From: Noviherbaspirillum cavernae | GTDB lineage: Bacteria; Pseudomonadota; Gammaproteobacteria; Burkholderiales; Burkholderiaceae_D | NCBI RefSeq assembly: GCF_003590875.1 | Contig: NZ_QYUN01000003.1 | Coordinates: 310,001-374,000, forward strand | DNA: 64,000 nucleotides | Direction: 5' to 3' | Shown here: positions 40,936 to 49,985 of the stretch, one piece after another | Position numbering within the stretch: the first letter of the stretch is position 1 | Layout: each line of letters starts with the position of its first letter | The notes under the pieces: generated by a model | Databases searched by the model: none | The model's input: only the letters and a program-made list of their open reading frames with translations | Told to the model about the DNA's origin: nothing | Position numbers and translations under genes: made by a program

Positions 40936-41904
40936 TTTTGCCGTTGAAGATTTTTCCGGCTTTCTGGCCGGCTTCGGCTTGTTCACTGCCTTGATCGAGG
41001 CGTCTGCGCTCACCTGTTCTTCAATCAGGCCGATCATCCACTGTATCGCCGGATCGTTGTCCGACATGGCGTGCCAGTAAAGATAGAGGTCTACGGTCTT
41101 GTCCGGCAGCGGGAAGCGGTGGAGTTCGATGTCCGATCCCTGCACGGCGAGCTCCGCGATGGGCGACATGATCGTCAGGAGCAGATTCGTCTTGCTCACG
41201 ACGAGACAGGCGGAATGGTAATCGGTGCAACGCAGCGATATATCCCGTTTCAAACCATGCGCCGCCAGTTCGAAATCCTCGAAACCCCGGCCGTTGCTGC
41301 TTCCCGTGACCAGCACATGCTTATGTGCCATGTAGCTGTTCATCGAAAGGGTTTTCCGGATGCCGGGATGCCCCTTGCGCGCCACTACCGCAAGATCGCT
41401 TCGCAGTATCAGTCGACTTCTGATGTCCGGCCCCGTCGGCCGCAACACGTTCAACGCGAGGTCGATCGCCCCGGTGCTCAATTTCTCCTCCAGCTCGTAG
41501 CGCCCCAGCAGCGAGCAGGAGAGCTCCACGCCGGGCGCGCCGGCCTCGATCACGGGCATCAGTCTCGGCAGCATGACGGATTCGAACCGATGCGGCCAGC
41601 CGATGTGGATGCGCTTGCGGCTGGATGTCGGATCGAAGTCTTCGATTTCGCCGAGACCCTGCTTGATCGCCGTCAGCGACGGTTTGACGTACCGGATCAG
41701 CTTGTGTGCCGCCGGCGTCGGCACCATCCTGCCGCCCTGGCGCACGAACAGCGGATCGTTCACGACCGTGCGCAGGCGGGCGAGCGCATGGCTGAGTGCC
41801 GGCTGCGTGAGGTTGAGCTGCTCGCTCGCCCGCGTCAGCGAACCCTCCGCATAGATCCTTTCGAAGATCACGAAGAGATTCAGGTCGATGCGCTCTATAT
41901 GCAT
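40909..41904 (-). CDS. LysR family transcriptional regulator
   Basis: The 331-residue protein has the N-terminal winged helix-turn-helix (LNLFVIFERIYAEGSLTRASEQLNLTQPALSHALARLR, about 8-45) of the NodD/NahR-like LysR group and an effector-binding domain. The C-terminal tail is Lys/Pro/Ser-rich. It is divergent from the binding-protein gene (42053) with 148 bases between them, the usual layout for a LysR regulator and its target, so that gene is the first candidate target; the MFS gene is the second. Confidence 0.93.
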   Translation of the reverse strand: MHIERIDLNLFVIFERIYAEGSLTRASEQLNLTQPALSHALARLRTVVNDPLFVRQGGRMVPTPAAHKLIRYVKPSLTAIKQGLGEIEDFDPTSSRKRIHIGWPHRFESVMLPRLMPVIEAGAPGVELSCSLLGRYELEEKLSTGAIDLALNVLRPTGPDIRSRLILRSDLAVVARKGHPGIRKTLSMNSYMAHKHVLVTGSSNGRGFEDFELAAHGLKRDISLRCTDYHSACLVVSKTNLLLTIMSPIAELAVQGSDIELHRFPLPDKTVDLYLYWHAMSDNDPAIQWMIGLIEEQVSADASIKAVNKPKPARKPEKSSTAKSSARTGAQ

Positions 41905-41910
41905 GGTTTT

Positions 41911-41923
41911 AATTCTGCGAATT
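41911..41923. promoter_or_regulatory. Palindrome near the lysR start
   Basis: AATTCTGCGAATT is a perfect 5-bp inverted repeat around TGC, seven bases upstream of the lysR ATG. The place fits an autoregulatory LysR site, although the usual T-N11-A spacing is not exact. Confidence 0.35.
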
Positions 41924-42052
41924 AGAAAATGTCATTTGACCGGGGGAATACATATTTACATACTGCCCATGCAGGTGTGTGATGCGCCGCGTTCTTGCAG
42001 CATCGGCATGCCCGCAACGACATTGACATTATCCACACCACAAAAGAGAAAA

Positions 42053-43294
42053 ATGATACGAGAGACACGTCCCCTGCTTCTGGCATTATCCATCGCCGCC
42101 GCATTCTCCGCCCCGACCGCCATGGCCGAGAATGTCAAAATTGCATTTATCGACACGCTGTCCGGCCCGTTCGCCCCGATCGGACAGAACCAGCTGAACA
42201 GCTACAAGATGTTTGCCGAGCAGGCCAACAAGCAGAAGCTGGCCGGTGACAATACCATTGAAGTGGTTGGCTTCGACAACAAGGGCAGCCCGCAGGAATC
42301 GCTGACGCAACTGAAGACAGTCATTGATCAGGGCTATCGCTACATCACGCAGGGTAACGGCTCCGGCGTTGCGCTGGCATTGGTCGATGCGGTCAACAAG
42401 CACAACGAGCGCAATCCCGGCAAGGAAATCGTCTTCCTCAACCACTCCGCGATCGACCCGGACCTGACCAACAGCAAGTGCAGCTTCTGGCACTTCAGCT
42501 TCGATGCCAACTCCGACATGAAGATGGAAGCACTGACCACCTTCATGGCGAAGGACCAGGGCATCAAGAAGGTCTACATCATCGGCCAGAACTACGCGTT
42601 CGGACATCAGGTGACGCGTGCCGCGAAGAACTACCTGAAGCGCAAGCGTCCTGACGTGCAGATCGTCGGCGACGACCTGCATCCGATCGGCCAGGTGAAG
42701 GATTTCTCTCCGTACGTGGCGAAGATCAAGGCTTCCGGCGCGGACACCGTCATCACCGGCAACTGGGGTGCCGACCTCGCCTTGCTGGTCAAGGCCGCCA
42801 AGGATGCGGGCCTGACCGCCAACATCTACACCTACTACGGCGTCACCACCGGCGTGCCGACCGCGATGGGCGCAGCCGGCGCGGAACGCGTGAAGTATGT
42901 CGGCTACTGGAACGTCAATAACGAAACCTATTCCGGCAAGGACATCGTCGATTCGTTCAAGAAGAAGTACAACGACGACTTCTACGTGCTGGCAACCTAC
43001 ACCGCCGTCAACATGCTGTCGAAGGCGATCAAGGATGCGAAGTCAGCCGACCCCGTAAAGGTCGCCACCGCACTGGAAGGCATGAAGTTCAAGAGCCTGA
43101 ACGGCGAAGTCGAGATGCGCAAGGGCGATCACCAGCTGCAGCAGCCGATCTACATCGCAACCTGGACCAAGACCAACAACAAGGACGTGAAGTTCGATCA
43201 GGAAAACACCGGTTATGGATGGAAGACGGATCAGAAGATCGATACCTATGTCGCCACCCAGCCGACATCCTGCCAGATGAAGCGTCCGTCCTGA
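42053..43294 (+). CDS. Branched-chain amino acid-type ABC binding protein
   Basis: The 413-residue periplasmic protein (ATG 42053, AAGAG ribosome site) has a signal peptide ending APTAMA and the type I binding fold of LivK-like proteins: VKIAFIDTLSGPFAPIGQNQLNSYKMFAEQANKQ, a GVALALVDAVNKHNE segment and the second lobe FSPYVAKIKASGADTVITGNWGADLALLVKAAKDAG. It should bind an amino acid, amide or small carboxylate. No permease or ATPase gene is next to it, so it is an orphan receptor of a transporter elsewhere. The divergent lysR gene may control it. Confidence 0.92.
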   Translation: MIRETRPLLLALSIAAAFSAPTAMAENVKIAFIDTLSGPFAPIGQNQLNSYKMFAEQANKQKLAGDNTIEVVGFDNKGSPQESLTQLKTVIDQGYRYITQGNGSGVALALVDAVNKHNERNPGKEIVFLNHSAIDPDLTNSKCSFWHFSFDANSDMKMEALTTFMAKDQGIKKVYIIGQNYAFGHQVTRAAKNYLKRKRPDVQIVGDDLHPIGQVKDFSPYVAKIKASGADTVITGNWGADLALLVKAAKDAGLTANIYTYYGVTTGVPTAMGAAGAERVKYVGYWNVNNETYSGKDIVDSFKKKYNDDFYVLATYTAVNMLSKAIKDAKSADPVKVATALEGMKFKSLNGEVEMRKGDHQLQQPIYIATWTKTNNKDVKFDQENTGYGWKTDQKIDTYVATQPTSCQMKRPS

Positions 43295-43402
43295 TGCAGA
43301 TGCATCTATCGGGAATTCAGTAACTGACTGACACGGGGAACCTTCATTCATGCGGGTTCCACCGTCACGCACTATTGAAATTTCGAAGATTGATGCAACA
43401 AC

Positions 43403-43438
43403 GGTCCGTCACTCCGGCGCACGCCGGAGTGACGGACC
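43403..43438. terminator. Perfect 16-bp hairpin between convergent genes
   Basis: GGTCCGTCACTCCGGC and its complement surround GCAC. It lies 108 bases after the binding-protein stop and 33 bases before the end of the convergent hydrolase gene. A T-rich stretch (GCTGTTTTT) begins about 15 bases further on, too far for a standard terminator. It may be a bidirectional barrier or a REP-type repeat. Confidence 0.5.
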
Positions 43439-43471
43439 GAGTATCAAGTATTTGCTGTTTTTCTGACCTGC

Positions 43472-45559
43472 CTAATCAGGCACGGTGATCGCCCCTTCCC
43501 TGACCTCAATCCTGTTGCCAGCCGCGGGTTGAAGCGCAATGTGCGGAACATTGGCATCGGTCAGCGTCGTCGCCGCCGAGCTTCTTGCCACCGCACGCAC
43601 CACTTGCGACGGCGGCAGCGGCGCATTCGCGGTCAGTCGGGCGTACATCAAATCCAGCGCGCGGATGCCGTATACATGCAAGGGCACGAGCACGCGCGGG
43701 TAAAAGGCGACCAGCGCATCAAAATGGTTGGCGTCCGTGATTTCGTAGTAATGCAGATCGGAGCGTTTGTCGGCACGACGGTTCAATGCTGCGTAGGGCC
43801 GCGATGTGTGGTTGACCGGCAGGAGCGTATCCGAACGGCCATGCACGATGATGGTCGGCTTGCCATTCAAGTCGCCATTGACACGGACTTCCTTCAAGCC
43901 GTGGCGGACACGTTTCGCCAAGTCTTTTTCCTTGCTGGAAAGCAGCGTATTACCGACGCCGTTCCCGCTCGACAGACGGCGCAAACACATTGCTCCATCG
44001 ATGTTGTAATCCGCCTTCAGGGTGCTGGCCGAGACCGACAGCGTGTCCTTGGCAGGACCGCCCACCGCATTGTCGTTGATGACGGTCAGCAGGCCGGCGG
44101 CCAGGCCCGAGCCCGTTCCCCAGAATTGCTTGAGCGCTGCCTCGGCGGGCGCGCCGGGAATCGTGGCGCCGACACCGCCGACGCTGTATCCGCAGACCGG
44201 CTCGGTCACCGATGTCCGGGCATAGGCACTGGCGTATGCGCTGGCGACAAGGTTGGTGAATTCAAATCCGAAATGGCTGTCATGCAACTGGTCGCTGTCA
44301 GGCTCCCAGCCGTAGGCATGCAGTTTTTCCAGCGCGTCGTTCGCCTGTTCGGTCAGGTTCGCGCCGCTGATGACACCCAGCTGCGTCAGCGCCGCGCACC
44401 GGTTCGCCGCCAGCGCGGCATTCACGAAGACCGACGTGACCTTGAGCGCGGGCGCTTGCGTCGCGCACGCCTGCAACAGGTTCGCATAGGTAAAGTAGTC
44501 ATACAGCGGCTTGCCTGCATTGGCAATGACCTTGCTGCCCCGCTTGACCAGGAGCTTCGCATGCTCAGAGATGTTGACTTGCGGTTCTGCCACCGCGATG
44601 CCGCTGATCATGCCCTCGCTATCCTGTTCCGCGGCCTGGATGGCTGCGCCGGCACCATTCGAGATGCTGGACGCGATCACGATGGTATTGCCGGGTGCGA
44701 AGCGCTTCCCCGGGAACTGCTTGTTGAGCACATAGAAGGCCGTCTTGATGGACTCCAGGGTTGACTTGCCCCAGTCACTCTCGGGATTCTGTCTGGAGTG
44801 CGCCTGCTTGAGCGCGAAGCGGTTCGGATTCGCGATACGGTACGCGCCGAGGTTGCCATCAAGCAGGTTGGCGTTGAAGACCAGATCGGTCCTTTGTCCT
44901 GCCTGCACCAGGGTGCCATCGATCGCATAGGCACGGTCATGGTCGAGATCATGCGCGCCGATTCCGGTCCCCTTGTCGTTGTACGCCACGGCGCAGCCCT
45001 TGTTGAGTGCCCATTCGCCGGTCGTCGGTGCCGCTCCGTACACGCCGCGTGAGCCGCTCGACGCTGCCGCCACAATGCACGGCTTGCTCGGGTTGAAGTG
45101 GCTGGGGATCTGCACCGCGATCGTCACATTGCGCCTGCCCGTCCCATCGTCGGAAACCGCGATGTACTCGTCGCCGATGTTTGCCTGCGCATCGATCTTC
45201 CCGTAGTAGGTGCCAAAGCCGCCTGCCGCAGTCACATCGACCAGACCGAGATACGAGCCCTTGATCTGCAGCGTGCGCAGTGCGGCGGGAGAAGGGTCGC
45301 TGCCGACGGGCACCGCGAACCCGATCAATGCCGCCACGCCGGGAGCTTCGCCCGTATGCAAAAAGCCGGTCCGGATGCCGTCATAACTCGTACGCACCGG
45401 TTCGCCGCGCAGGAATGAAGGTCGGCCTTGATGGGGCTTTTTTGAATTGCCTCGATCGCCATCTCGATCATTGTCGCGCTCGGCGGCGCTACTGATGCTG
45501 ATGCCGCCAAGTGCCAGAAATGCGGCCAGGACACTGGCTGCGGTCGGGGAAATGCGCAT
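43472..45559 (-). CDS. 3-hydroxybutyrate oligomer hydrolase
   Basis: This enzyme cleaves short 3-hydroxybutyrate oligomers from PHB breakdown to monomers. The 695-residue protein has a signal peptide (ending SSAA), a charged spacer with DNDRDGDRGNSKK, and the large family domain: SGSRGVYGAAPTTGEWALNKGCAVAYNDKGTG, the nucleophile segment ASSISNGAGAAIQAAEQD (Ser about 300), and late GRSDTLLPV and DANHFDAL holding the likely Asp and His. Length matches the family. AAGGAGA precedes the ATG. A small lipoprotein gene lies 68 bases upstream in the same direction. Confidence 0.93.
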   Translation of the reverse strand: MRISPTAASVLAAFLALGGISISSAAERDNDRDGDRGNSKKPHQGRPSFLRGEPVRTSYDGIRTGFLHTGEAPGVAALIGFAVPVGSDPSPAALRTLQIKGSYLGLVDVTAAGGFGTYYGKIDAQANIGDEYIAVSDDGTGRRNVTIAVQIPSHFNPSKPCIVAAASSGSRGVYGAAPTTGEWALNKGCAVAYNDKGTGIGAHDLDHDRAYAIDGTLVQAGQRTDLVFNANLLDGNLGAYRIANPNRFALKQAHSRQNPESDWGKSTLESIKTAFYVLNKQFPGKRFAPGNTIVIASSISNGAGAAIQAAEQDSEGMISGIAVAEPQVNISEHAKLLVKRGSKVIANAGKPLYDYFTYANLLQACATQAPALKVTSVFVNAALAANRCAALTQLGVISGANLTEQANDALEKLHAYGWEPDSDQLHDSHFGFEFTNLVASAYASAYARTSVTEPVCGYSVGGVGATIPGAPAEAALKQFWGTGSGLAAGLLTVINDNAVGGPAKDTLSVSASTLKADYNIDGAMCLRRLSSGNGVGNTLLSSKEKDLAKRVRHGLKEVRVNGDLNGKPTIIVHGRSDTLLPVNHTSRPYAALNRRADKRSDLHYYEITDANHFDALVAFYPRVLVPLHVYGIRALDLMYARLTANAPLPPSQVVRAVARSSAATTLTDANVPHIALQPAAGNRIEVREGAITVPD

Positions 45560-45627
45560 GCGTTTGTCTCCTTGTAAAAGGCCATGCGCATGGCACGGCC
45601 CTGGTTAAGCGCTGTGCCGGTTCGCGC

Positions 45628-46011
45628 CTAGTCTCTGTCCCAGCCCGGCGGCCCTGCGTTCAAAAGCTGCTGCGCCCGCGCCCGGACTGATTCATCCGGG
45701 TTGTCGAGATTTGCCATTGGTCGATCCGGCGCTGTTGCCCGCATTCGTGCGGCATCCGCGAGGGCCGGCATCTGCCCGGGCATCGCGCCGTTTGCGGTGA
45801 GGATGGGCATCGTGGAGGCGGTCGGCGAGCTTCCGTCATCTGCGGTCGCCGTCGAACGGGAAGTTGTCCATGGATTCGCAATCGCGCCGTTGAGCACCTG
45901 CATCCCATCCTGGCGTGATGCGTCCGGCGACGGTTGATCGCAACCCGTCAAACCGGCGAGCGATGCCAATGTAAACAGGCATACGGCGTGGCGGAACAGG
46001 TATCTGAACAT
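45628..46011 (-). CDS. Small lipoprotein of unknown function
   Basis: From ATG 46011 (ribosome site GGGGAG) the protein has 127 residues. A lipobox LAGLTGCDQ places the lipidated Cys near residue 24. The mature part is Ser/Thr/Pro/Ala/Met-rich and disordered, ending LDNPDESVRARAQQLLNAGPPGWDRD. Asp after the Cys (CDQ) would favour inner-membrane retention by the enterobacterial rule. It may be co-transcribed with the oligomer hydrolase downstream. Confidence 0.75.
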   Translation of the reverse strand: MFRYLFRHAVCLFTLASLAGLTGCDQPSPDASRQDGMQVLNGAIANPWTTSRSTATADDGSSPTASTMPILTANGAMPGQMPALADAARMRATAPDRPMANLDNPDESVRARAQQLLNAGPPGWDRD

Positions 46012-46382
46012 GTCCAATCTCCCCAATCAAAATCCATCCCACTGCCAGCTGTTCTGGAAACGCCTTCGTATATGGCGGACAAAGCCGCGACTGCGCTATC
46101 GGGTTTTACGGACTGCTTGAGAGGCACCATCGGGGCACCATCGAAATGACCCTGTGCCTGCAGGCGGCAGGCGTGATGCGGGCTTGTCTATGGAGGAGAG
46201 AGTAAGCACTTAAGCCATGGATGTTTTTGGTATATGCACATGGTAAGGACTTCCACAGGCCATGGGACTGACATACGTCAAACGGCCTGATCCGGGCAGA
46301 TCGGATTCTGGATGCGATGGAATCGACCTGTTACTTGATGCATGCTGCCGGCAAAGCCGATGCCGGGCCTGGCCGGCGCTCG
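46012..46382. other. Intergenic stretch upstream of the lipoprotein gene
   Basis: This stretch of 371 bases between the lipoprotein start and the end of the HPP gene holds the presumed promoter of the lipoprotein-hydrolase pair. A short direct repeat (GCACCATCG twice, near 46120-46143) is the only structure noticed. No gene was supported. Confidence 0.45.
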
Positions 46383-47588
46383 TCAGGCGCGGCGCAGTAC
46401 GGCTGCACTCCCCGCTGCCTGATTTTCGCTCTGCTGCAAGCGCGATTGATACAGCGCCGCCACCAGATCGGACTGGGTGACGATGCCCACCAGTCTTTCA
46501 TTGTCGTCCACCACCGGCAGGTGATGCAGGCCGGTGTCGGAGAACATCGGCACCAGACTCACGATCGGCTGATTGACCGAGGCGGTCCGTACGGCCGTCG
46601 TCATGATCTGTCCGACCACCTCCGGCTTTTCGGCGTGGGTGCCGGTCGTGCGCTTGAGGAAGCGGCGCAGCTTGTCCGAAAAGCCGTCGATCTCGTCGAG
46701 TTCGGACTGCTTGATGAAGTCGTACTGCGTGACGATGCCGATCACGCGATTGAAGCGGTTGACCACCGGCAGCGCCTTGATCCTGTGCTGGCGCAGCAGT
46801 CGCCATGCCGGCTGCAGTTCGGTGCCGAACTCCACCTTCACCACATCATGCGACATGATGTCGCCGCATTTCACCTCGCCGAAGCGGCGCTGGTAGGCAT
46901 GCATCTCGGTCCGCGACAGAATTTCTTCCAGATCGTCGCGGCTGATGTCGAGCACCTGGTTGTACTGCGCCAGCGCCGCATCAAGGTCTTCCGGATTGAC
47001 GCCCAGTCGTTCAGTGGGGCGCGCATCCGCCGTGCGGTGCTGGTTGGCATGATCCGTCGCAAAATGCGGATAGCGTCGTCCGCACAGCTTGTTGTAGGCG
47101 ATGGCGGTCGCCAGCAGCAGGATCGAGTTCAAGGCGACGGGCGAGAGCGCGAAGCCGTAGCCATGCGCGGCGATGGCCGGCCCGCCAAGCGCCGCGCTCA
47201 ACGCGACCGCGCCGCCCGGCGGATGGACGCAGCGCAGCGCGAACATGATGGCGATTGCCGCACCGACCGCGATGCTGGCCGCAGCCAGCGGAACGCCGAT
47301 CAGTTTTGCGCAAGTCACCCCCACGAGCGCGGATATCACGTTGCCGCCCAACACCGACCACGGCTGCGCCAGCGGACTGGCCGGCACGGCGAACAGCAAT
47401 ACCGCCGACGCCCCCATCGGCGCGACCAGCCACGGCAGCACCGGATCGGAGCCGATCAGCCACTGGCTCAATACGGCAGTGATGAATATGCCAAGCAATG
47501 CGCCCACGAAGGATCGCGCCTTTTCGCGCGCATCGATTTTGACCGCTTCCGGAAAATAGCGACGCAGCCGGGAATGGAGTGAATTCAT
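46383..47588 (-). CDS. HPP membrane protein with tandem CBS domains
   Basis: From ATG 47588 the protein has 401 residues. The N-terminal HPP domain (about 20-170) has four or five membrane helices, with APMGASAVLLFAVPASPLAQPWSVLGGN and the name-giving ALRCVHPPGGAVAL. Two CBS domains follow (about 235-290, 315-390; CGDIMSHDVVKVEFGTELQPAWRLLRQHRIKALPVV; IMTTAVRTASVNQPIVSLVPMFSDTGLHHLPVVDD). HPP proteins include a nitrite transporter of chloroplasts and cyanobacteria; CBS pairs usually sense adenine nucleotides. The substrate here is unknown. Confidence 0.92.
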   Translation of the reverse strand: MNSLHSRLRRYFPEAVKIDAREKARSFVGALLGIFITAVLSQWLIGSDPVLPWLVAPMGASAVLLFAVPASPLAQPWSVLGGNVISALVGVTCAKLIGVPLAAASIAVGAAIAIMFALRCVHPPGGAVALSAALGGPAIAAHGYGFALSPVALNSILLLATAIAYNKLCGRRYPHFATDHANQHRTADARPTERLGVNPEDLDAALAQYNQVLDISRDDLEEILSRTEMHAYQRRFGEVKCGDIMSHDVVKVEFGTELQPAWRLLRQHRIKALPVVNRFNRVIGIVTQYDFIKQSELDEIDGFSDKLRRFLKRTTGTHAEKPEVVGQIMTTAVRTASVNQPIVSLVPMFSDTGLHHLPVVDDNERLVGIVTQSDLVAALYQSRLQQSENQAAGSAAVLRRA

Positions 47589-47808
47589 TTTCAGAAAAGA
47601 CAAGTTACGCCGCCGCACGCTGCCTCACGGACACTTTGGAAAATTTTCCCCTCGACCGTTTCGGCAGGCGTGTGGCGTACAGAGAAATGGTTTGCAGCCA
47701 ATCCGGCAAGGCGGCATGCTTGAACCACTCATGTCGATTCGCTACGCAACCACAAGCAGATTTTTTCGTGCGGCGGGGTACAAGCGGAAAACAAGCGGAA
47801 AAGAGGTC

Positions 47809-48303
47809 ATGCCTTGTCAAGCCGGACCATATGATACCAAGGCGTTCATCACCTCACCTGGCATGGCGCAGCCCGCTTGTTTCCGAAACGGTCTGTCTGC
47901 GCTTACGCAAATCTGCCAGTGTCGAGGCCATCACGCGTTTTGTTACCAGCATGGCGGCTTCGGCAAGCCGCATGCACTGGGGATCATCACGCTGGTGGTG
48001 CTGGCTGTCGCCGTCATCGCCGGTGCCACACCGCTCTTCGGCAAGGCAAGCCGATATGTCGAAGTGATCGGTTTCTCGCTGACCTTCTTTTTCCATTTCA
48101 TCCCGGGCGTGACCGAGACGACGACGCGACTGCCGCCTGGCGATCCTCTGTTTGCCAATGCGGACGTGCCCGAACTCAAGATCATTACAGGCGTCCTGTT
48201 CTTGCTGTTTGTCGTCGGCGCAATCCAGCAATACCGACGTCTCAAGCAATCCCCTGTAGATGACAATCGGACCAGCATTGACGCGCTGGTCCGGACGCGT
48301 TAG
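47809..48303 (+). CDS. Small membrane protein, start uncertain
   Basis: The supported part is the last 110 residues: HALGIITLVVLAVAVIAGATPLFG (helix 1), RYVEVIGFSLTFFFHFIPGVTETTTRLPPGDP, and ITGVLFLLFVVGAIQQYRRLKQS (helix 2). The upstream residues from ATG 47809 do not look like membrane or folded protein, so the real start may be a non-ATG codon near 47960. No function was recognised. It converges on the C13 peptidase gene. Confidence 0.55.
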   Translation: MPCQAGPYDTKAFITSPGMAQPACFRNGLSALTQICQCRGHHAFCYQHGGFGKPHALGIITLVVLAVAVIAGATPLFGKASRYVEVIGFSLTFFFHFIPGVTETTTRLPPGDPLFANADVPELKIITGVLFLLFVVGAIQQYRRLKQSPVDDNRTSIDALVRTR

Positions 48304-48325
48304 CCGGTGGTCAATGCCGATCTGC

Positions 48326-49786
48326 TCACTGCAGGCGCTTTCGCAATAGCGCCAGACGGTCTTGAATGCCCGCACCTTCCCTGATCTGCGGATTCGAATA
48401 GCCGTCGTCCTTGCCAGCTTCTTCTTCGCGCTGCTTGATGATCTGCCGGGCCGCCTGGTGCGCTTCATTGAACGACAGGGTCTGCGTGCGCAATTGTTCG
48501 TCGTACATCGCTCGTCCGAAATATGTCAGCTCGGAACTGCGGCCGCATCCGTAGGACGTATGTTCGGCATCGGCCGCCGTCACGACCAGGGTATTGTCAT
48601 CGGCCAGCGGCGCGATCCAGCTGCCGGAATAACATGCGGAAATCGATATGACCCGGTACTTGATGCCGGCCTCATCCAGCCACGCCTTCAGTTCGGCAGG
48701 CTGAAGAGCCGCCACGTCCATCGGCCAGAAGCGGGCCGCCAGCTGGCCGTCGCGCGCGCCATGCGAGGTCAGGTGCATGAACAGGATGTCTTCCTTCGGG
48801 TCCATGATCGCCGCCATGCGCTTGATCGTGCGCTGCAGGTTCAAGGGCGTCGCCCACGGCCACTGCGCCACCGTTTCCGCATGGTTGACCAGTTGCATGA
48901 TTCGGCCGTCCGCATCGAAACGCTGCGCCATCACTGCCGCCACCATCGCAGTCTCGCGACGGAATACATCCTCTTCAGCGTAGGGAGAAAAACCGATACC
49001 GTACAGATCGACGATGCCGGGACGCTGCGGCTTGATGCCATCCAGACGCTGCGTGAGCAGCTGTTGCCGGGACTCCATCAACTCTTGCGTCAATCTGAGG
49101 CGCTTCGCTGCGCTTGCGGCGTTCTTTTCTTCCGGATACCAGAACTCCGGTTGCTGCACGGCGAAGAACAGCGTCGTGGCGAGCGCGATCGCCAGAGCGC
49201 CCGCCAGCATGGCAGCGGGTTTGCGGTCGCCGCTGCGCAACAACAGGATCAATTGCGCCAGTACCAGCCACACCGCCGGCCCCAGCCACAGTGCCCACAT
49301 TCCCCATGCGCCCAGGACCGTCTCCGTGTACAGGCCATTGCGAATCAGCACGACATACGCAAAGCCGCATGCGGTCGATATGACCAGTGTCAGCGCCAGC
49401 AGCATGGTGAACAGGTGCGCGGCACCGGGAGCGGCATCGGCCCCGCTGTCCGCGTGCGGTTGCGGGCGCATCGCGTAGCAGCCCCATGCCAACAGCGCGC
49501 TGGCGGACCAGCCGCCCGCAATCGCCTGCCAGTAGAACGTGGCCGGGCCAACGATGTACAGCCGTTGCAGCACAAGCGCCTGCACCAGACCGAGTGCCGT
49601 CAGCAGGGCGATCGTCCATGGCGTCGCGGACGTGCTCTGCCAGCGCGGCGGCATCAAGAGCGCGCATCTTCCACCTTCGATCAGGCACCGGAGCAGCGAA
49701 GGTGTCTGTTGCTGCGTTTGCTGCGGCGTTTGCCACACTTCATGTGCGGGTCCCGCTGTCGAGGAATCGTCCGGATGATTTGTCAT
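48326..49786 (-). CDS. Membrane-anchored C13 (legumain-type) peptidase
   Basis: From ATG 49786 (ribosome site AAGGA) the protein has 486 residues. Four to five membrane helices fill about 48-215 (including WTIALLTALGLVQALVLQRLYIV and AAMLAGALAIALATTLFFAV). The C-terminal part is a caspase-fold C13 domain: VDLYGIGFSPYAEEDVFRRE, the catalytic His in FMHLTSHGARDG (about H342) and the catalytic Cys in VISISACYSGSWI (about C385), followed by DNTLVVTAADAEHTSYGCG. The topology suggests a protease at the membrane; substrates are unknown. Confidence 0.88.
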   Translation of the reverse strand: MTNHPDDSSTAGPAHEVWQTPQQTQQQTPSLLRCLIEGGRCALLMPPRWQSTSATPWTIALLTALGLVQALVLQRLYIVGPATFYWQAIAGGWSASALLAWGCYAMRPQPHADSGADAAPGAAHLFTMLLALTLVISTACGFAYVVLIRNGLYTETVLGAWGMWALWLGPAVWLVLAQLILLLRSGDRKPAAMLAGALAIALATTLFFAVQQPEFWYPEEKNAASAAKRLRLTQELMESRQQLLTQRLDGIKPQRPGIVDLYGIGFSPYAEEDVFRRETAMVAAVMAQRFDADGRIMQLVNHAETVAQWPWATPLNLQRTIKRMAAIMDPKEDILFMHLTSHGARDGQLAARFWPMDVAALQPAELKAWLDEAGIKYRVISISACYSGSWIAPLADDNTLVVTAADAEHTSYGCGRSSELTYFGRAMYDEQLRTQTLSFNEAHQAARQIIKQREEEAGKDDGYSNPQIREGAGIQDRLALLRKRLQ

Positions 49787-49985
49787 GTTCTTGCAATCCT
49801 TTGGTATCGCCGCGCCGCACATGGCACATGGCAGTCTGGTCGCAACCTGCTTCGCTACGCCATGGAAACTACGAGAACCATCATGCCACGCGGCGTACCC
49901 AATCGCACCTTTTCCTGCAAGGTAGATGTTGCGCGCGACGGCGGCGAACGGGATGGCGGTGCGCCGTGCGCGATGTGGACGGCGC

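Noticed and set aside
43337..43365. A second hrp box-like sequence, GGAACC-N16-CCACCGT, on the plus strand
   Set aside because: The last consensus base is T instead of A, no rightward gene follows before the convergent hydrolase gene, and GGAACC...GGTTCC there is part of a small palindrome.
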